In this document: piece after piece, positions 5,022 through 5,395 of the stretch
Numbering within the stretch: the first letter of the stretch is position 1
Layout: the number at the start of each line of letters is the position of its first letter
Source: Myxococcales bacterium
GTDB taxonomy: Bacteria > Myxococcota > Polyangia > Fen-1088
Assembly: GCA_003153875.1 (NCBI GenBank)
Contig: PMBY01000252.1
Coordinates: forward strand, 1 to 5,395
DNA: 5,395 bases
Reading direction: 5' to 3'
Made by a program: the position numbers and the translations under genes
The notes under the pieces: generated by a model
What the model was told of the DNA's origin: nothing
The model's input: only the letters and a program-made list of their open reading frames with translations
The model's database searches: none

Positions 5022-5395
5022 ATGACTCACTTCTTCTGCACAGTCGCTGTCATCGTGTTGATCGTGCCTTTGGCCCTGTCCGCCAGCGCGCAGGGTGAAA
5101 AGTGGGAGCTTGTGGGCAGCAAAGACGACATTGTCAGCTACAAGCGCGAAGTCGCGGGCAGCCCGGTCATCGCCATCCGGGGCGAAGCAGTCGTGGATGC
5201 CCCCATCGGGCGCGTGGCCAGCGTTCTCCTGGATACCGCGCGCCTGCCCCAGTGGATGGATAGGCTGGCCGAGGCGCGACGGATTCGGACCGAGAGCGCG
5301 CGCCACTACGTGGAATACGATCGCGCCACCGTTCCCTTCCCTTTGAGCAATCGGGATTTCGTGGTCGAAACAAGGGTGGAGGTCGACGCCGCGAA
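5022..5395 (+). CDS. Secreted START-domain protein, N-terminal 124 residues, cut by window edge
   Basis: The first 124 codons are present and the frame is open to the window end. A Sec signal peptide is clear (MTHFFCTVAVIVLIVPLALS, cleavage near ASA-Q at 21-24). The mature part opens with WELVGSKDDIVSYKREVAGS (28-47), followed by IRGEAVVDAPIGRVASVLLD (52-71), LPQWM (75-79), and VPFPLSNRDFVVETRVEV (104-121). This is the pattern of bacterial START/StAR-related lipid-transfer-like proteins, which show W-K/E-L at the beginning, the D-x-P-x-W-M segment, and P-W/F-P-x-S-x-R-D-F/A in the middle. Such proteins bind a hydrophobic ligand in a helix-grip fold; the ligand here is unknown. The last third of the domain is outside the window. 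No Shine-Dalgarno precedes the ATG. There is no sign of a flagellar role; it probably marks the end of the flagellar locus. Confidence 0.82.
   Translation, partial: MTHFFCTVAVIVLIVPLALSASAQGEKWELVGSKDDIVSYKREVAGSPVIAIRGEAVVDAPIGRVASVLLDTARLPQWMDRLAEARRIRTESARHYVEYDRATVPFPLSNRDFVVETRVEVDAA

Noticed and set aside
4377..5023. Minus-strand open frames opposite fliJ and across the intergenic region
   Set aside because: Low-complexity Arg/Pro/Ser-rich translations without recognisable domains. They overlap a well-supported plus-strand gene and are typical of GC-rich DNA.

Overview
The window is a GC-rich bacterial chromosome segment dominated by a flagellar basal-body operon read leftward on the minus strand. 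From its promoter end it reads flgF, flgG, flgA, flgH, flgI and the first 34 codons of a flgJ-like rod-binding protein gene cut by the left edge. Outer-membrane L-ring (FlgH) and periplasmic P-ring (FlgI) genes show a Gram-negative, flagellated host. The order flgF-flgG-flgA-flgH-flgI-flgJ, with flgA placed between flgG and flgH, and a sigma-54 promoter resemble what is known from Deltaproteobacteria in the old sense and some other proteobacteria. High GC and the START-domain protein are compatible with that, but the window alone does not fix the taxon.

The operon is compact. FlgF to FlgG has a 23-nt gap, FlgG to FlgA 7 nt, FlgA/FlgH a 4-nt ATGA overlap, FlgH to FlgI 5 nt, and FlgI/FlgJ a TGATG overlap. 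A close match to a -24/-12 sigma-54 promoter lies just upstream of flgF, with a short predicted leader containing a good Shine-Dalgarno. The genes give the proximal (FlgF) and distal (FlgG) rod, the P-ring chaperone (FlgA), the L- and P-ring subunits, and the presumed rod-cap protein (FlgJ). They therefore cover the assembly step in which the rod is completed and bushed through peptidoglycan and outer membrane.

Divergent from flgF, across about 118 nt, is a short coiled-coil gene that matches FliJ, the stalk protein of the flagellar export ATPase. It stands apart from any fliI or fliH in the window.

A gene-free stretch of about 410 nt follows (4613-5021), rich in structure: a 19-nt direct repeat, several small hairpins with GAA loops, a larger imperfect hairpin, a four-tract G-quadruplex motif and a perfect 9-bp inverted repeat. 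It looks like REP-type or other dispersed repeat material.

The right edge holds the first 124 codons of a secreted START-domain (putative lipid-binding) protein on the plus strand, possibly with a leaderless start.

I see no CRISPR array, transposase, tRNA or rRNA, and no clear sign of an undescribed system. The most unusual points are the isolated fliJ and the repeat-rich intergenic region.
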